Of a stretch of 36,459 nucleotides of DNA, positions 14,739 to 22,604 are shown in pieces. The stretch's first letter is position 1. Each line of letters starts with the position of its first letter. Source of the stretch: an uncultured Hyphomicrobiales bacterium (GTDB taxonomy: Bacteria > Pseudomonadota > Alphaproteobacteria > Rhizobiales > Xanthobacteraceae); the NCBI GenBank assembly GCA_903929045.1, contig CAIYTE010000027.1:1-36459 (forward strand), read 5' to 3'. The notes beneath the pieces were generated by a model, which was not told where the DNA came from, did no database searches, and worked only from the letters and a program-made list of their open reading frames with translations. The position numbers and the translations under genes are program-made.

Positions 14739-15530
14739 ATGTTGTCATTTACCCGCCGTCTTGCGGTTGCCGCGCTGATCTCAGCCGCGCTGCCGTTGTC
14801 CTTTGCCACCGCGCAGGAAACGACGCTGACCGTGTTCGCCGCCGCGTCGATGAAGAACGCGCTCGACGACGCCAACGCCATCTTCACCAAAGCCAGCAAC
14901 ATTAAGGTCACGGCGAGCTATGCCGCCTCGTCCGCGCTCGCCAAGCAGATGGAAAGCGGCGCGCCCGCCGACGTCTTCATCTCGGCCGACCTGAACTGGA
15001 TGGACTATGTCGCCGGCAAGAACCTCATCAAGCCCGACAGCCGCTACAATCTGCTCGGCAACAAGCTGGTGCTCATCTCCGGCAAGGACTCCAAGATCGC
15101 CAATGTGAAGATCGAGCAGGGCTTCGACATCGCCAAGCTCGCCGGTGACAGCCGCATCGCGGTCGCCGACGTCAAAGCCGTGCCGGCCGGTCTCTACGCC
15201 AAGGCGGCGCTGGAGAAGCTCGGCTCGTGGGCCGCGGCAGAGCCGAAGCTGGCGCAGGCCGAGAACGTGCGCGCCACGCTCGCCTTCGTGTCGCGCGGCG
15301 AAACGCCGATCGGCATCGTCTATGAGACCGACGCCAAGGTCGAACCGGCCGTGAAGATCGCCGGCACCTTCCCGGAAGGATCCTATCCGCCGGTGGTCTA
15401 TCCGGTCGCGGCGACGTCGACCGCCAAGGCGGATGCGGCAAAGTATCTGACCTTCCTGCGCAGCAACGAAGCCAAGGCGATTTTCGAGAAGTACGGCTTC
15501 AGCGTGCTGGCCAGCGCCAAAGCGTCATAA
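14739..15530 (+). CDS. modA: Molybdate ABC transporter substrate-binding protein
   Basis: 263-residue periplasmic molybdate-binding protein. Signal peptide MLSFTRRLAVAALISAALPL to about ATAQE. The ModA hallmark VFAAASMKNALDD follows, then YAASSALAKQMESGAPADVF and ISADLNWMDYV, and C-terminal YPVAATSTAKADAAKYLTFL. Length matches the family (250-265). It is first in the modABC set, separated from modB by 154 bases that contain a REP pair (15564-15675), and is the true ModA of the locus, distinct from the ModA-like protein at 2714. Confidence 0.95.
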   Translation: MLSFTRRLAVAALISAALPLSFATAQETTLTVFAAASMKNALDDANAIFTKASNIKVTASYAASSALAKQMESGAPADVFISADLNWMDYVAGKNLIKPDSRYNLLGNKLVLISGKDSKIANVKIEQGFDIAKLAGDSRIAVADVKAVPAGLYAKAALEKLGSWAAAEPKLAQAENVRATLAFVSRGETPIGIVYETDAKVEPAVKIAGTFPEGSYPPVVYPVAATSTAKADAAKYLTFLRSNEAKAIFEKYGFSVLASAKAS

Positions 15531-15563
15531 GCAAGACTTAGATGAGAGACGTACAGTTTCAAA

Positions 15564-15675
15564 CCCGTCATCCTGAGGTGCGAGCGCATCTGCGCGAGCA
15601 TCGAAGGATGCACGGCCAATGGAGGGCCGTCGCCCTTCGAGGCTCGGCTTTCAGCCGAGCACCTCAGGGTGACGG
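15564..15675. repeat. REP family 1, head-to-head pair inside the mod operon
   Basis: Unit A at 15564-15617 and inverted unit B at 15624-15675, separated by about 6 bases, lie between modA and modB. If modABC is one transcript the pair will form one or two strong hairpins after the modA reading frame. By analogy with E. coli REP between malE and malF, it may stabilise the upstream message and lower downstream expression, so that more binding protein than permease is made. Confidence 0.85.
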
Positions 15676-15684
15676 GGTTGGCGC

Positions 15685-16377
15685 GTGCTCTCTTTGACTC
15701 CCGAAGAATGGACCGCCGTCGCCCTCTCTTTGAGAGTGGCGACGGTGGCGACTGCGTTCTCCCTGCCGCTCGGCATTGCCGTGGCCTGGCTGCTGGCCCG
15801 CAAGGATTTTCCGGGCAAGGCGCTGGTCAACGCCATCATCTATCTGCCGCTCGTGCTGCCGCCGGTCGTCACCGGGTACCTGCTGCTGATCGCCTTCGGC
15901 CGCCGCGGCATCTTTGGCGCCTGGCTGGAGAGCATCGGCATCGTGCTGTCGTTCCGCTGGACCGGCGCGGTGCTCGCCTGCGCCGTCATGGCATTCCCGC
16001 TGCTCGTCGGCGCCATCCGGCTGTCGATCGAAGCCGTGGACCGCAGACTTGAAGACGCCGCCGCGACGCTTGGCGCCAACCGCGCCTGGATCATCATCAC
16101 CGTAACATTGCCGCTGGCGCTGCCCGGGATCATCGCCGGCGCGGTGCTGGCCTTCGCCCGTGCGCTCGGCGAATTCGGCGCGACCATTACGTTCGTTTCG
16201 AATATCCCCGGCGAGACGCAAACCATCTCGGCGGCGATCTACACACTGACGCAAGTGCCGGGCGGCGACGCGCAGGCGCTCAAGCTCGTCGGCATTGCCG
16301 TCGTGATCTCGCTGCTGGCGCTGATCCTGTCGGAATGGTTCGGTCGCCGCGCCGGTGCCCGCGTGCACGGTGTATGA
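15685..16377 (+). CDS. modB: Molybdate ABC transporter permease
   Basis: 230-residue inner-membrane permease with about five hydrophobic segments. Family motifs: LPLVLPPVVTGYLLL (as LPPTVLGYYLL in E. coli ModB), the coupling loop EDAAATLGANRAWI, and RALGEFGATITFVSNIPGET, typical of ModB. The start is GTG at 15685, giving MLSLTPEEWTAVALSLRVA; GGGG about 8 bases upstream is supplied by the end of the REP unit. The stop at 16377 nearly abuts the modC start, so the two are translationally coupled. Confidence 0.95.
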   Translation: MLSLTPEEWTAVALSLRVATVATAFSLPLGIAVAWLLARKDFPGKALVNAIIYLPLVLPPVVTGYLLLIAFGRRGIFGAWLESIGIVLSFRWTGAVLACAVMAFPLLVGAIRLSIEAVDRRLEDAAATLGANRAWIIITVTLPLALPGIIAGAVLAFARALGEFGATITFVSNIPGETQTISAAIYTLTQVPGGDAQALKLVGIAVVISLLALILSEWFGRRAGARVHGV

Positions 16378-16378
16378 G

Positions 16379-17038
16379 ATGATCCGCGTCGACATCGGAA
16401 AACAGCTCGGCGATTTCAGCGTCGACGTGTCGTTTCAGGGCGACGACGGCGTCACCGCTTTGTTTGGGCCTTCGGGCTCCGGCAAGACGTCGATCGTCGG
16501 CATGCTCGCCGGCCTGACGGCGCCCGATCGCGGCACAATCGTCATCGACGGCGAGACCCTGTTCGACAGCAAGGCCGGCATCGACGTGCCGGCGCACAAG
16601 CGGCGTATCGGCTATGTGTTTCAGGACGGCCGCCTGTTTCCGCACATGACGGTCGCGCGCAATCTCGATTACGGCCGCTGGATGACCGGCATTGACCGCG
16701 ACGAAGCGCAGTTCAAGCGCGTCACTGAGTTGCTGGACATCGCGGCGCTGGTGAAGCGCCGTCCCGGCGCGCTGTCCGGCGGCGAACGTCAGCGCGTCGC
16801 GCTCGGCCGCGCGCTGCTGATGAAGCCGCGCCTGATGCTGCTCGACGAGCCGATGGCCTCGCTCGACGGCCGCCGCAAGGCGGAAATCCTGCCTTACTTC
16901 ATCCGCCTGCGCGACGAGACCAAGCTGCCGATGATCTATGTCAGCCACGATCCGGCGGAAGTGAAAGCGCTGGCCAGCCGCGTCGTGCTGCTCGACGCCG
17001 GACGCGTGGCGAAGACCGGTGGTGTGGAGTTGCTCTAG
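16379..17038 (+). CDS. modC: Molybdate ABC transporter ATP-binding protein, short form without TOBE/Mop domain
   Basis: 219-residue ABC ATPase with all core elements: Walker A GPSGSGKT (30-37), Q-loop FQDGRLFPHM (Gln82), signature LSGGERQR (132-139), Walker B LMLLDEP (152-158) and H-loop YVSHD (His190). Standard ModC proteins are about 350 residues and end in a TOBE/Mop regulatory domain; this one stops right after the ATPase domain (VLLDAGRVAKTGG). The stop codon is followed within 3 bases by a family-3 repeat, so loss of the domain by repeat insertion is possible, although short ModC homologues may also be normal in this group. Start ATG at 16379, one base after the modB stop codon. Confidence 0.93.
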   Translation: MIRVDIGKQLGDFSVDVSFQGDDGVTALFGPSGSGKTSIVGMLAGLTAPDRGTIVIDGETLFDSKAGIDVPAHKRRIGYVFQDGRLFPHMTVARNLDYGRWMTGIDRDEAQFKRVTELLDIAALVKRRPGALSGGERQRVALGRALLMKPRLMLLDEPMASLDGRRKAEILPYFIRLRDETKLPMIYVSHDPAEVKALASRVVLLDAGRVAKTGGVELL

Positions 17039-17040
17039 CT

Positions 17041-17125
17041 GTCATGCCCGCGAAGGCGGGCATCCAGCCCTTGTTCAACACACAACAAGTAAGTGCTGGA
17101 TCATCCGCCTTCGCGGATGATGACA
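17041..17125. repeat. REP-like family 3, inverted pair
   Basis: Two diverged halves facing each other: GTCATGCCCGCGAAGGCGGG continuing to CATCCAGC (17041-17068), stem GCCCGC/GCGGGC; and GCTGGATCATCCGCCTTCGC continuing to GGATGATGAC (17095-17125), with a perfect 9-base stem ATCATCCGC/GCGGATGAT. It begins three bases after the modC stop and ends about 15 bases before the next gene. Different in sequence from families 1 and 2 but alike in architecture (outer GTCAT, inner CCAGC). It may also act as a terminator of the mod operon. Confidence 0.8.
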
Positions 17126-17140
17126 GTGGTATAGTCCGGC

Positions 17141-17941
17141 ATGTTCCCGCCCCAACGCATCGTCTGCCTGACCGAAGAGACCGTCGAGACGCTTTATCTG
17201 CTCGGCGAGGACGCCCGCATTGTCGGCGTGTCGGGCTACGCGGTGCGGCCGCCGCAAGTGCGCAAGGAGAAGCCGCGCGTCTCGGCTTTCATCTCCGCCG
17301 ACGTGCCGAAGATCCTCGCGCTCGAACCCGATCTGGTGCTGACCTTCTCCGATCTGCAGGCGGACATCGTCGCTGACTTGATCCGCGCCAATGTCGCGGT
17401 GCACGCCTTCAACCAGCGCGACGTCGCCGGTATCCACGACATGATCCGCACGCTGGGCGCGCTGGTCGGCGCATCCGCGAAAGCTGAAGCGTTGGTCGGT
17501 TCGCTCACCGCGCATGTTGGCGCCGTGCGGGAACGTACATCAAAGCTACCGCGCCTTCCCCGCGTCTATTTCGAGGAATGGGACGAGCCCATGATCTCCG
17601 GCATCGCCTGGGTGTCGGAGTTGATCGATATCGCCGGCGGCATCGACGTGTTTCCGGAACTGGCGTCGTGCAAGAACGCCAAGGACCGCATCGTGACGCC
17701 CACGCAGGTCATGGACGCCGCGCCGGACATCATCATCGGCTCTTGGTGCGGCAAGAAATTCGTGCCGGCCAAGGTCGCGGCGCGGCCGGGCTTCGACGCC
17801 ATTCCGGCGGTGGCCTCCGGTTGGCTGCGCGAGATCAAATCAACCGTGATTCTCCAGCCGGGCCCGGCGGCGCTGACCGACGGCCTCGATCAACTGGCGG
17901 CCATCATCGCCGGCTGGGCTGAAAACGGCCCCCATTCCTGA
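17141..17941 (+). CDS. BtuF-like (cobalamin/iron-siderophore class) binding protein without signal peptide
   Basis: 266-residue protein of the helical-backbone periplasmic binding class (BtuF/FhuD-like): RIVCLTEETVETLYLLGEDA, KILALEPDLVLTF, then a long backbone helix region and GWLREIKSTVILQPGPAALT. The N-terminus enters the first beta-strand immediately. There is no signal peptide, and an in-frame TAG lies only 9 bases upstream of the ATG, so none has been missed. It may act in the cytoplasm (as cofactor or metal chaperone) or be an enzyme-like offshoot of the family. No ABC permease or ATPase of the BtuCD kind is adjacent; the next gene encodes a small membrane protein. Ligand unknown. Confidence 0.82.
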   Translation: MFPPQRIVCLTEETVETLYLLGEDARIVGVSGYAVRPPQVRKEKPRVSAFISADVPKILALEPDLVLTFSDLQADIVADLIRANVAVHAFNQRDVAGIHDMIRTLGALVGASAKAEALVGSLTAHVGAVRERTSKLPRLPRVYFEEWDEPMISGIAWVSELIDIAGGIDVFPELASCKNAKDRIVTPTQVMDAAPDIIIGSWCGKKFVPAKVAARPGFDAIPAVASGWLREIKSTVILQPGPAALTDGLDQLAAIIAGWAENGPHS

Positions 17942-18026
17942 CCAAATGAGCGCCCGCGGGCGATAGAAACGCCGCCCCCGTTGTGCTATGCAAAATGGAT
18001 ATTCGAGCCAGAAGGACTTGAGCGCG

Positions 18027-18569
18027 ATGCAGACCCAGACCCGGAACGACCTCCTCCCCGACCTCGCCCTTGTGGCTTTCCTGGTCGTGCTGTGCGTCGT
18101 CGCCCGCCTGCTGCCGCACGCGCCAGGCTTCCTGCCGGTCGCCGCCAGCGGCCTGTTCGCCGGCCGCATCCTGCGCATTCCGGCGCTCGCCATCGTCGTG
18201 CCGGTGCTCGCGATGATCCTGAGCGACGTGTTCCTGCCGGGCGAAGACTGGCGCATCCAGGCGGTCGGCTTTGCCGCCATCGCCATTCCGGCGCTGGCCG
18301 GCATCGCCACGCGTCGCTTCAACGGCGTGCTGCCGACCATCGCCACCGTCATCGGTTCGGCGATCCTGTTCTTTCTGCTGTCGAACGGCGCCGTCTGGGC
18401 TTTCAGCACCATGTATCCGCACACACTCGAAGGCCTGACGCAGTGCTACGTCGCGGCGCTGCCGTTCCTCGAGAAGTCCATGCTGGGCGATCTGGTGTGG
18501 AGCGGCGTGCTGTTCGGCGGCTACTGGCTGGTCCAGCGCACGCCGATGCTGGCCCGCCGCGCGAGCTAA
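18027..18569 (+). CDS. Small multi-spanning membrane protein, DUF6580-like (ECF S-component-like)
   Basis: 180-residue integral membrane protein with about five hydrophobic stretches: PDLALVAFLVVLCVVARLL, then HAPGFLPVAASGLFAGRILR, LAIVVPVLAMILSDVFL, AIAIPALAGIATRRF, and IATVIGSAILFFLLSNGAVW. The pattern LLPH-x-P-x-F-x-PVAA-x-x-LFAG resembles DUF6580 putative transport proteins, which look like vitamin-type ECF S-components. The ATG at 18027 follows AAGGACTTGAG; an upstream in-frame ATG at 17988 has no ribosome site. The preceding BtuF-like gene hints at a shared corrinoid or vitamin role, but this is only context. Confidence 0.65.
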   Translation: MQTQTRNDLLPDLALVAFLVVLCVVARLLPHAPGFLPVAASGLFAGRILRIPALAIVVPVLAMILSDVFLPGEDWRIQAVGFAAIAIPALAGIATRRFNGVLPTIATVIGSAILFFLLSNGAVWAFSTMYPHTLEGLTQCYVAALPFLEKSMLGDLVWSGVLFGGYWLVQRTPMLARRAS

Positions 18570-18578
18570 ACGTTTTTG

Positions 18579-18703
18579 GTCACTCCGGGACCGGCCGAAG
18601 GCCGGGACCCGGAATCCAGAGTTTCAAAAAAGAATATCAACGATTCACTTTGTAGCCCTGGATTCCGGGTTCGCTCGCAATTGCTCGCGCCCCGGAATGA
18701 CGG
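18579..18703. repeat. REP family 2, head-to-head pair (empty form)
   Basis: Copy a (18579-18620) runs GTCACTCCGGGA to CCCGGAATCCAGAG. Copy b (18653-18703) runs TAGCCCTGGATTCCGGG to CCCCGGAATGACGG. They face each other across a 32-base AT-rich spacer (18621-18652). This is the same arrangement as around the GIY-YIG gene at 22311, and similarity extends past the palindrome into TTGTAGCCC on the side that follows the nuclease stop there, so this may be a nuclease-less derivative. It lies between the DUF6580-like gene and the convergent antiporter. Confidence 0.85.
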
Positions 18704-18706
18704 TGC

Positions 18707-20485
18707 TCAACCCATCAAATTCTGAATCTTCTTCCACACCGCTTTGGCGCGGCCGCGAATGTCATGCGGCTCTTCCGGCTCGGCCAGACGCAGGCCGACG
18801 GTGGTGACGTGGTTCTTCTCGACCTTGTGCGCCAGCAGCGCGATGGGGCCAAGCTGCACGATGTCGCCTTCCTTGGCGCGGCGGCCGAGATGCTCGGCGA
18901 AATATTCGGCGAGCGACACTTCGGTGTGGTCGGCGGCGACCTGGAGTCCGTAAATATCGGCGAGCGCGCCCAGCGTCGCACTGCCCGGCACAAAGAAGTC
19001 GCCGAGCAAGGCGGGATCGGGCGCGGCCGGCGGCGGCATGTTGACGAAGAAGCGGTCGAGCGCCTGCGCCTTTTCCGGCGGCGCCAGCAGATAGACGTAG
19101 TCGCCTTCCTGCACCGGCTCCGCTTCCGCCGGCGTCAGGATTTCCTCCTTGCGGATGACGAGTGTCGGCCGCGCCCAGTTCGGGATCAGGCCGCGGCGCA
19201 AAAACGGACTGTTGGCCGGCACCGGATAGCCGACGATCTCGCGCGCCAGCTGGCCCGGCAGATCGAGTTCGATACGGCGCGGCACGATGTCGGTGCGGGT
19301 GAACGAGATATCGAGCTTGCGGGCGGCAAAGGCCACGGTCCAGCCCTGCACCAAGAGCGACAGCAGCACGACGACGAAGGCGACGTCGAAATACATATAG
19401 GCCGCCGGCAGGCCGACCAGCATCGGGATCGACGCCAGGAAGATGCCGACCGCGCCGCGCAGGCCCACCCACGAGATGAAAATCTTTTCGCGCCACGGAT
19501 AGTTGAACGGCACCAGGCACAGGAAAACCGCCGCGGGCCGCGCCACGAACATCAAAACCAGCGCCACGGCGACCGCGCCGATCAGGCTGGTGACCAGCCG
19601 CTCCGGCCAGACCAGGAGACCGAGCAGCACGAACATGACGATCTGCGCCAGCCAGGTGATGGCGTCGAGAAACACGATCACCGAATTATGCGCGCGGGTC
19701 TGGCGGTTGCCGACGATCAGGCCCGCCAGATAGACGGCGAGGAAGCCCGACGTGTGCACGGCGTTGCCGAAGGCGAACACCACCACGGCGCTGACGGCGA
19801 CGAAGGGCGCGTGCAGACCCTGCGCCAGAACGACGCGGTTAAGCACCCAGGCAATGACGCGGCCGCCGCCGATGCCGACGATACAGCCGAGCACGATGTC
19901 GCGGAACAGCACCACCATGATGTGCGACCAGCTCGAGTCGCCCGCCAGCAAGATTTCGACCAGCAGCAGCACCAGAAACACGGCGAAGGGATCGTTGGTG
20001 CCGGACTCGACTTCGAGCGTGGCGCGCACGCGCGAGCGCAGGCGCAGGCCGCCGGAGTTGATCAGCAGAAACACCGCCGCGGCGTCGGTCGAGGCCACCA
20101 CCGCGCCGACCAGCAGCGCCGGGACCCAGCCGATGCCGAGAACCAGCTTGGCGACCGGCGCCGTGATCAGCGTGGTGATGAGCACGCCGGCAGTCGCCAG
20201 CAGCACCGAGGGCGCCAGCACATTGCGGAAGGTCGTGAGCTTGGTGCGCAGGCCGCCGTCGAACAGAATGAGCGCCAGCGCCACCGAACCGACGGTATAG
20301 GCGACGCGGACGTCGTCGAACTTGACGCCGCCGGGGCCGCCCTCGCCCGCCAGCATGCCGACGAGCAAGAACACCAGCAGCAAGGGCGCGCCGAAGCGCA
20401 GCGCCACCAGGCTCGACAGGATGCCGGCCAGGACCAGCAGGCTGCCCAGCAAAATCGCGATACTGACGGTGTCGAGCGAAGCCAT
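18707..20485 (-). CDS. Potassium/proton antiporter (CPA1, NhaP2/CvrA type)
   Basis: 592-residue inner-membrane cation/proton antiporter. About twelve membrane segments form the Na/H-exchanger domain (residues about 5-390), with STDAAAVFLLINSGG and EVESGTNDPFAVFLV carrying the ion-binding Asp residues typical of CPA1. A TrkA-C/RCK domain follows (about 400-490; LPGQLAREIVGYPVPANSPF, VQEGDYVYLLAPPEKAQAL), then a CorC/HlyC-like transporter-associated domain (about 500-580). This domain order is that of NhaP2/CvrA, which regulates K+ efflux and cell volume. It lies 84 bases downstream of the KefB-type gene on the same strand, so the two may be co-transcribed. Confidence 0.93.
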   Translation of the reverse strand: MASLDTVSIAILLGSLLVLAGILSSLVALRFGAPLLLVFLLVGMLAGEGGPGGVKFDDVRVAYTVGSVALALILFDGGLRTKLTTFRNVLAPSVLLATAGVLITTLITAPVAKLVLGIGWVPALLVGAVVASTDAAAVFLLINSGGLRLRSRVRATLEVESGTNDPFAVFLVLLLVEILLAGDSSWSHIMVVLFRDIVLGCIVGIGGGRVIAWVLNRVVLAQGLHAPFVAVSAVVVFAFGNAVHTSGFLAVYLAGLIVGNRQTRAHNSVIVFLDAITWLAQIVMFVLLGLLVWPERLVTSLIGAVAVALVLMFVARPAAVFLCLVPFNYPWREKIFISWVGLRGAVGIFLASIPMLVGLPAAYMYFDVAFVVVLLSLLVQGWTVAFAARKLDISFTRTDIVPRRIELDLPGQLAREIVGYPVPANSPFLRRGLIPNWARPTLVIRKEEILTPAEAEPVQEGDYVYLLAPPEKAQALDRFFVNMPPPAAPDPALLGDFFVPGSATLGALADIYGLQVAADHTEVSLAEYFAEHLGRRAKEGDIVQLGPIALLAHKVEKNHVTTVGLRLAEPEEPHDIRGRAKAVWKKIQNLMG

Positions 20486-20569
20486 GAGTGTGGTCGTCTC
20501 GAATCAGAGAGTGGAGTGACGTCTCATGAAATAAACGACAAATGCGCGCGCGCAAAATGCCGTGACGAT

Positions 20570-22240
20570 TTAGGCGGCGCGCGCCGCCACCATCGCCAGC
20601 ATCGCCCTGGCGATTTCGTGCTCGCCCATGATCACCTCGCTGGCGCCGTGCTTTTTCAGGTGCGCGATCTCTTCCTCGGAATGCGCCCGGGCGACGATCG
20701 GCAGGCCCGGATTGAGCGCCCGCGCCTGCTCGGTGATCTGCCCGCCCTCGAACGCATCCGGCACCGCGACCAGAAGGTAGCGCGCAGCGGCGAGATTGCA
20801 CGCCGCCAGCACGTCCGGATCGGCGGCATTGCCCAAAATGGCCTCGCGGCCTTCGGCGCGGGCCTGCGCGACATTGACCTCGTCGCTCTCGACGATCAGC
20901 AGCGGCCCGACATTCATGCCAGCCGCCGTCACCGAACGCCCGACCCGACCGTAACCCACCAGCACGACGTGGTTTGTCAGCGCTGTCACCGGCAGCGGTT
21001 CGCGCGCGGCTTCAGGCACGACGACGTCGCCCGCCGGTGTCGTTTTGGCCGCGGATTTGGCCAGCCAGCGGTCGAGAAGAGCGAAGAACAGCGGGTTGAT
21101 CAGGATCGACAGGATGGCGCCGGCGAGAATGAGATCGCGGCCGCGCTCCGGCAGCAGCGCGAGGCTGACGCCGAGGCCCGCGAGAATGAAGGAGAATTCG
21201 CCGATCTGCGCCAGGCTCGCCGAAATCGTCAGCGCCGTGCCGGTCGAATAACGGAACAGCCGCACGATCAGGAAGGCCGCGATCGATTTGCCGAACAGGA
21301 TGATGGCCAAGGTCGCCAGCACCGGCAGCGGCTCGCGCACCACGATCATCGGATCGAACAGCATGCCGACCGAAACGAAGAACAGCACCGCGAAGGCATC
21401 GCGCAGCGGCAGGGTTTCCGACGCCGCGCGCTGGCTGAGTTCGGATTCCGCCATCATCATACCGGCGAAGAAGGCGCCGAGCGCGAAGGACACATCGAAC
21501 AGAGTCGATGCCGCATAGGCGCTGCCGAGCGCGATGGCCAGCACTGACAGCCGGAACAGTTCGCGCGAGCCGGTATGCGCCACGTAGTGCAGCACCCAGG
21601 GAATGACGCGCCGCCCGATGATCAGCATCAGCGCGATGAAGGCCGCGACCTTGCCGAGCGTCAGCGCGACCGGCACCGCCAGCGCTTGCAGGTCACCGGC
21701 CTGCAAGCCGTTCTTGAGCATCGGCGCCAAAGCCGGCAGCAGCACCAGCGCCAGCACGGTGGCGAGGTCCTCGACGATGAGCCAGCCGACGGCGATGCGG
21801 CCGCGTTCGGTCTCGATCAGCCGGCGCTCCTGCATGGCGCGCAGCAGCACCACGGTCGAGGCCACGGACAGCGCCAGTCCGAACACGATACCGGCGCCGA
21901 TGCTCCAGCCGAGCAGATGGCCGAGGCCGACGCCCAAGGCGGTCGCCACAGCGATCTGCACGATAGCGCCCGGCACGGCGATGGCGCGCACCGACAGCAG
22001 ATCCTTCATGGAGAAATGCAGGCCGACGCCGAACATCAGCAGGATGACGCCGATTTCCGCGAGCTAATTGGCAACCTGCTGGTCGCCGACAAAACCGGGC
22101 GTTGCCGGGCCCATCAGCACACCGGCGACGAGATAGCCGATCAGCGGCGACAGCCGCACGCGCTGCGCCAGCGCCGCCAGCACGAAGGCGAGCACCAGGC
22201 CGACCACAATGGTCGATATCAGCGGGGTGTGATGCGGCAT
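20570..22240 (-). pseudogene. KefB/YbaL-type monovalent cation:proton antiporter (CPA2), interrupted by an in-frame amber codon
   Basis: The full frame from ATG at 22240 would encode 556 residues: Na/H-exchanger domain (about 5-385; GYLVAGVLMGP, LAEIGVILLMFGVGLHFS) and a C-terminal TrkA-N/RCK domain (about 405-550; VVLVGYGRVGRSV). Codon 59 (22064-22066) is TAG, inside QQVAN-stop-LAEIGVILL, where relatives have Gln; CAG to TAG is a single change. Everything else is intact. Outcomes: a recent null mutation, a sequencing error, readthrough, or internal restart at ATG 22036 (MFGVGLHFSM, 488 residues), which would lack the first two membrane segments. The preserved downstream frame argues that any inactivation is very recent. 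Confidence 0.85.
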
Positions 22241-22257
22241 TGAGTGGCGCCTTTCTT

Positions 22258-22306
22258 GTCATTCCGGGGCGCCGCGCGAGCGGCGAGCCCGGAATCCAGG
22301 GGCTAC
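22258..22306. repeat. REP family 2, copy c (3' side of the GIY-YIG gene)
   Basis: GTCATTCCGGGGCGCCGCGC to CCCGGAATCCAGGGGCTAC, an imperfect palindrome with a GC-rich central stem. It lies 4 bases after the GIY-YIG stop codon (on the minus strand) and is inverted relative to copy d. Confidence 0.88.
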
Positions 22307-22310
22307 AATC

Positions 22311-22598
22311 TTATTGGCTGATTTGGTCGTAAAGGTCGACCCATTGCGGGTTCGACTGCTCAATTAGCCGCAGCTTCCAGGCGCGCCGCCACTTTTTTAG
22401 TTCTTTTTCGCGCGCAATTGCATTGGTCGGATCATCGTAGACTTCGAACCAGACCAGACGATCGACGCCGTATTGTTTCGTGAAGCCGGGAACCAGCTTC
22501 GTCTTATGTTCATAGGTCCGGCGGACCAAATCATTGGTCACGCCGATATAGAGTGTTCCGTTCCTGTCGCTTGCCAAGAGGTAAACATAAAAGGCCAT
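22311..22598 (-). CDS. Small single-domain GIY-YIG nuclease, palindrome-flanked (2)
   Basis: 95-residue GIY-YIG nuclease: YVYLL (VYL 5-7), TLYIGVTNDLVRR (YIG 17-19, Arg27), YEHK, and the metal-binding Glu64 in AIAREKELKKWRRAWKLRLIE. The canonical catalytic set is present, more orthodox than the copy at 9916 (YIG rather than YVG). This type is often mislabelled excinuclease ABC subunit C, but no UvrC domains exist. The ATG at 22598 lies just 6 bases inside palindrome d, whose CAGGGGCC end is the only purine-rich stretch upstream. The gene occupies the whole space between the two family-2 palindromes. Confidence 0.93.
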   Translation of the reverse strand: MAFYVYLLASDRNGTLYIGVTNDLVRRTYEHKTKLVPGFTKQYGVDRLVWFEVYDDPTNAIAREKELKKWRRAWKLRLIEQSNPQWVDLYDQISQ

Positions 22599-22604
22599 GG
22601 TCGT

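Noticed and set aside
17942-18026. Cobalamin riboswitch before the DUF6580-like gene
   Set aside because: The stretch is too short and lacks the conserved B12-box; only a GC-rich palindrome is present.
18764-21547. 927-codon open frame on the plus strand across both antiporter genes
   Set aside because: Its His/Arg/Gln/Asp/Glu-rich, domain-free translation is the usual antisense shadow of membrane-protein genes in high-GC DNA; the minus strand encodes recognisable antiporters.
22311-22598. Annotation of the small GIY-YIG proteins as UvrC excinuclease subunits
   Set aside because: Only the nuclease domain is present; the UvrBC-interaction, second nuclease and helix-hairpin-helix domains are missing.
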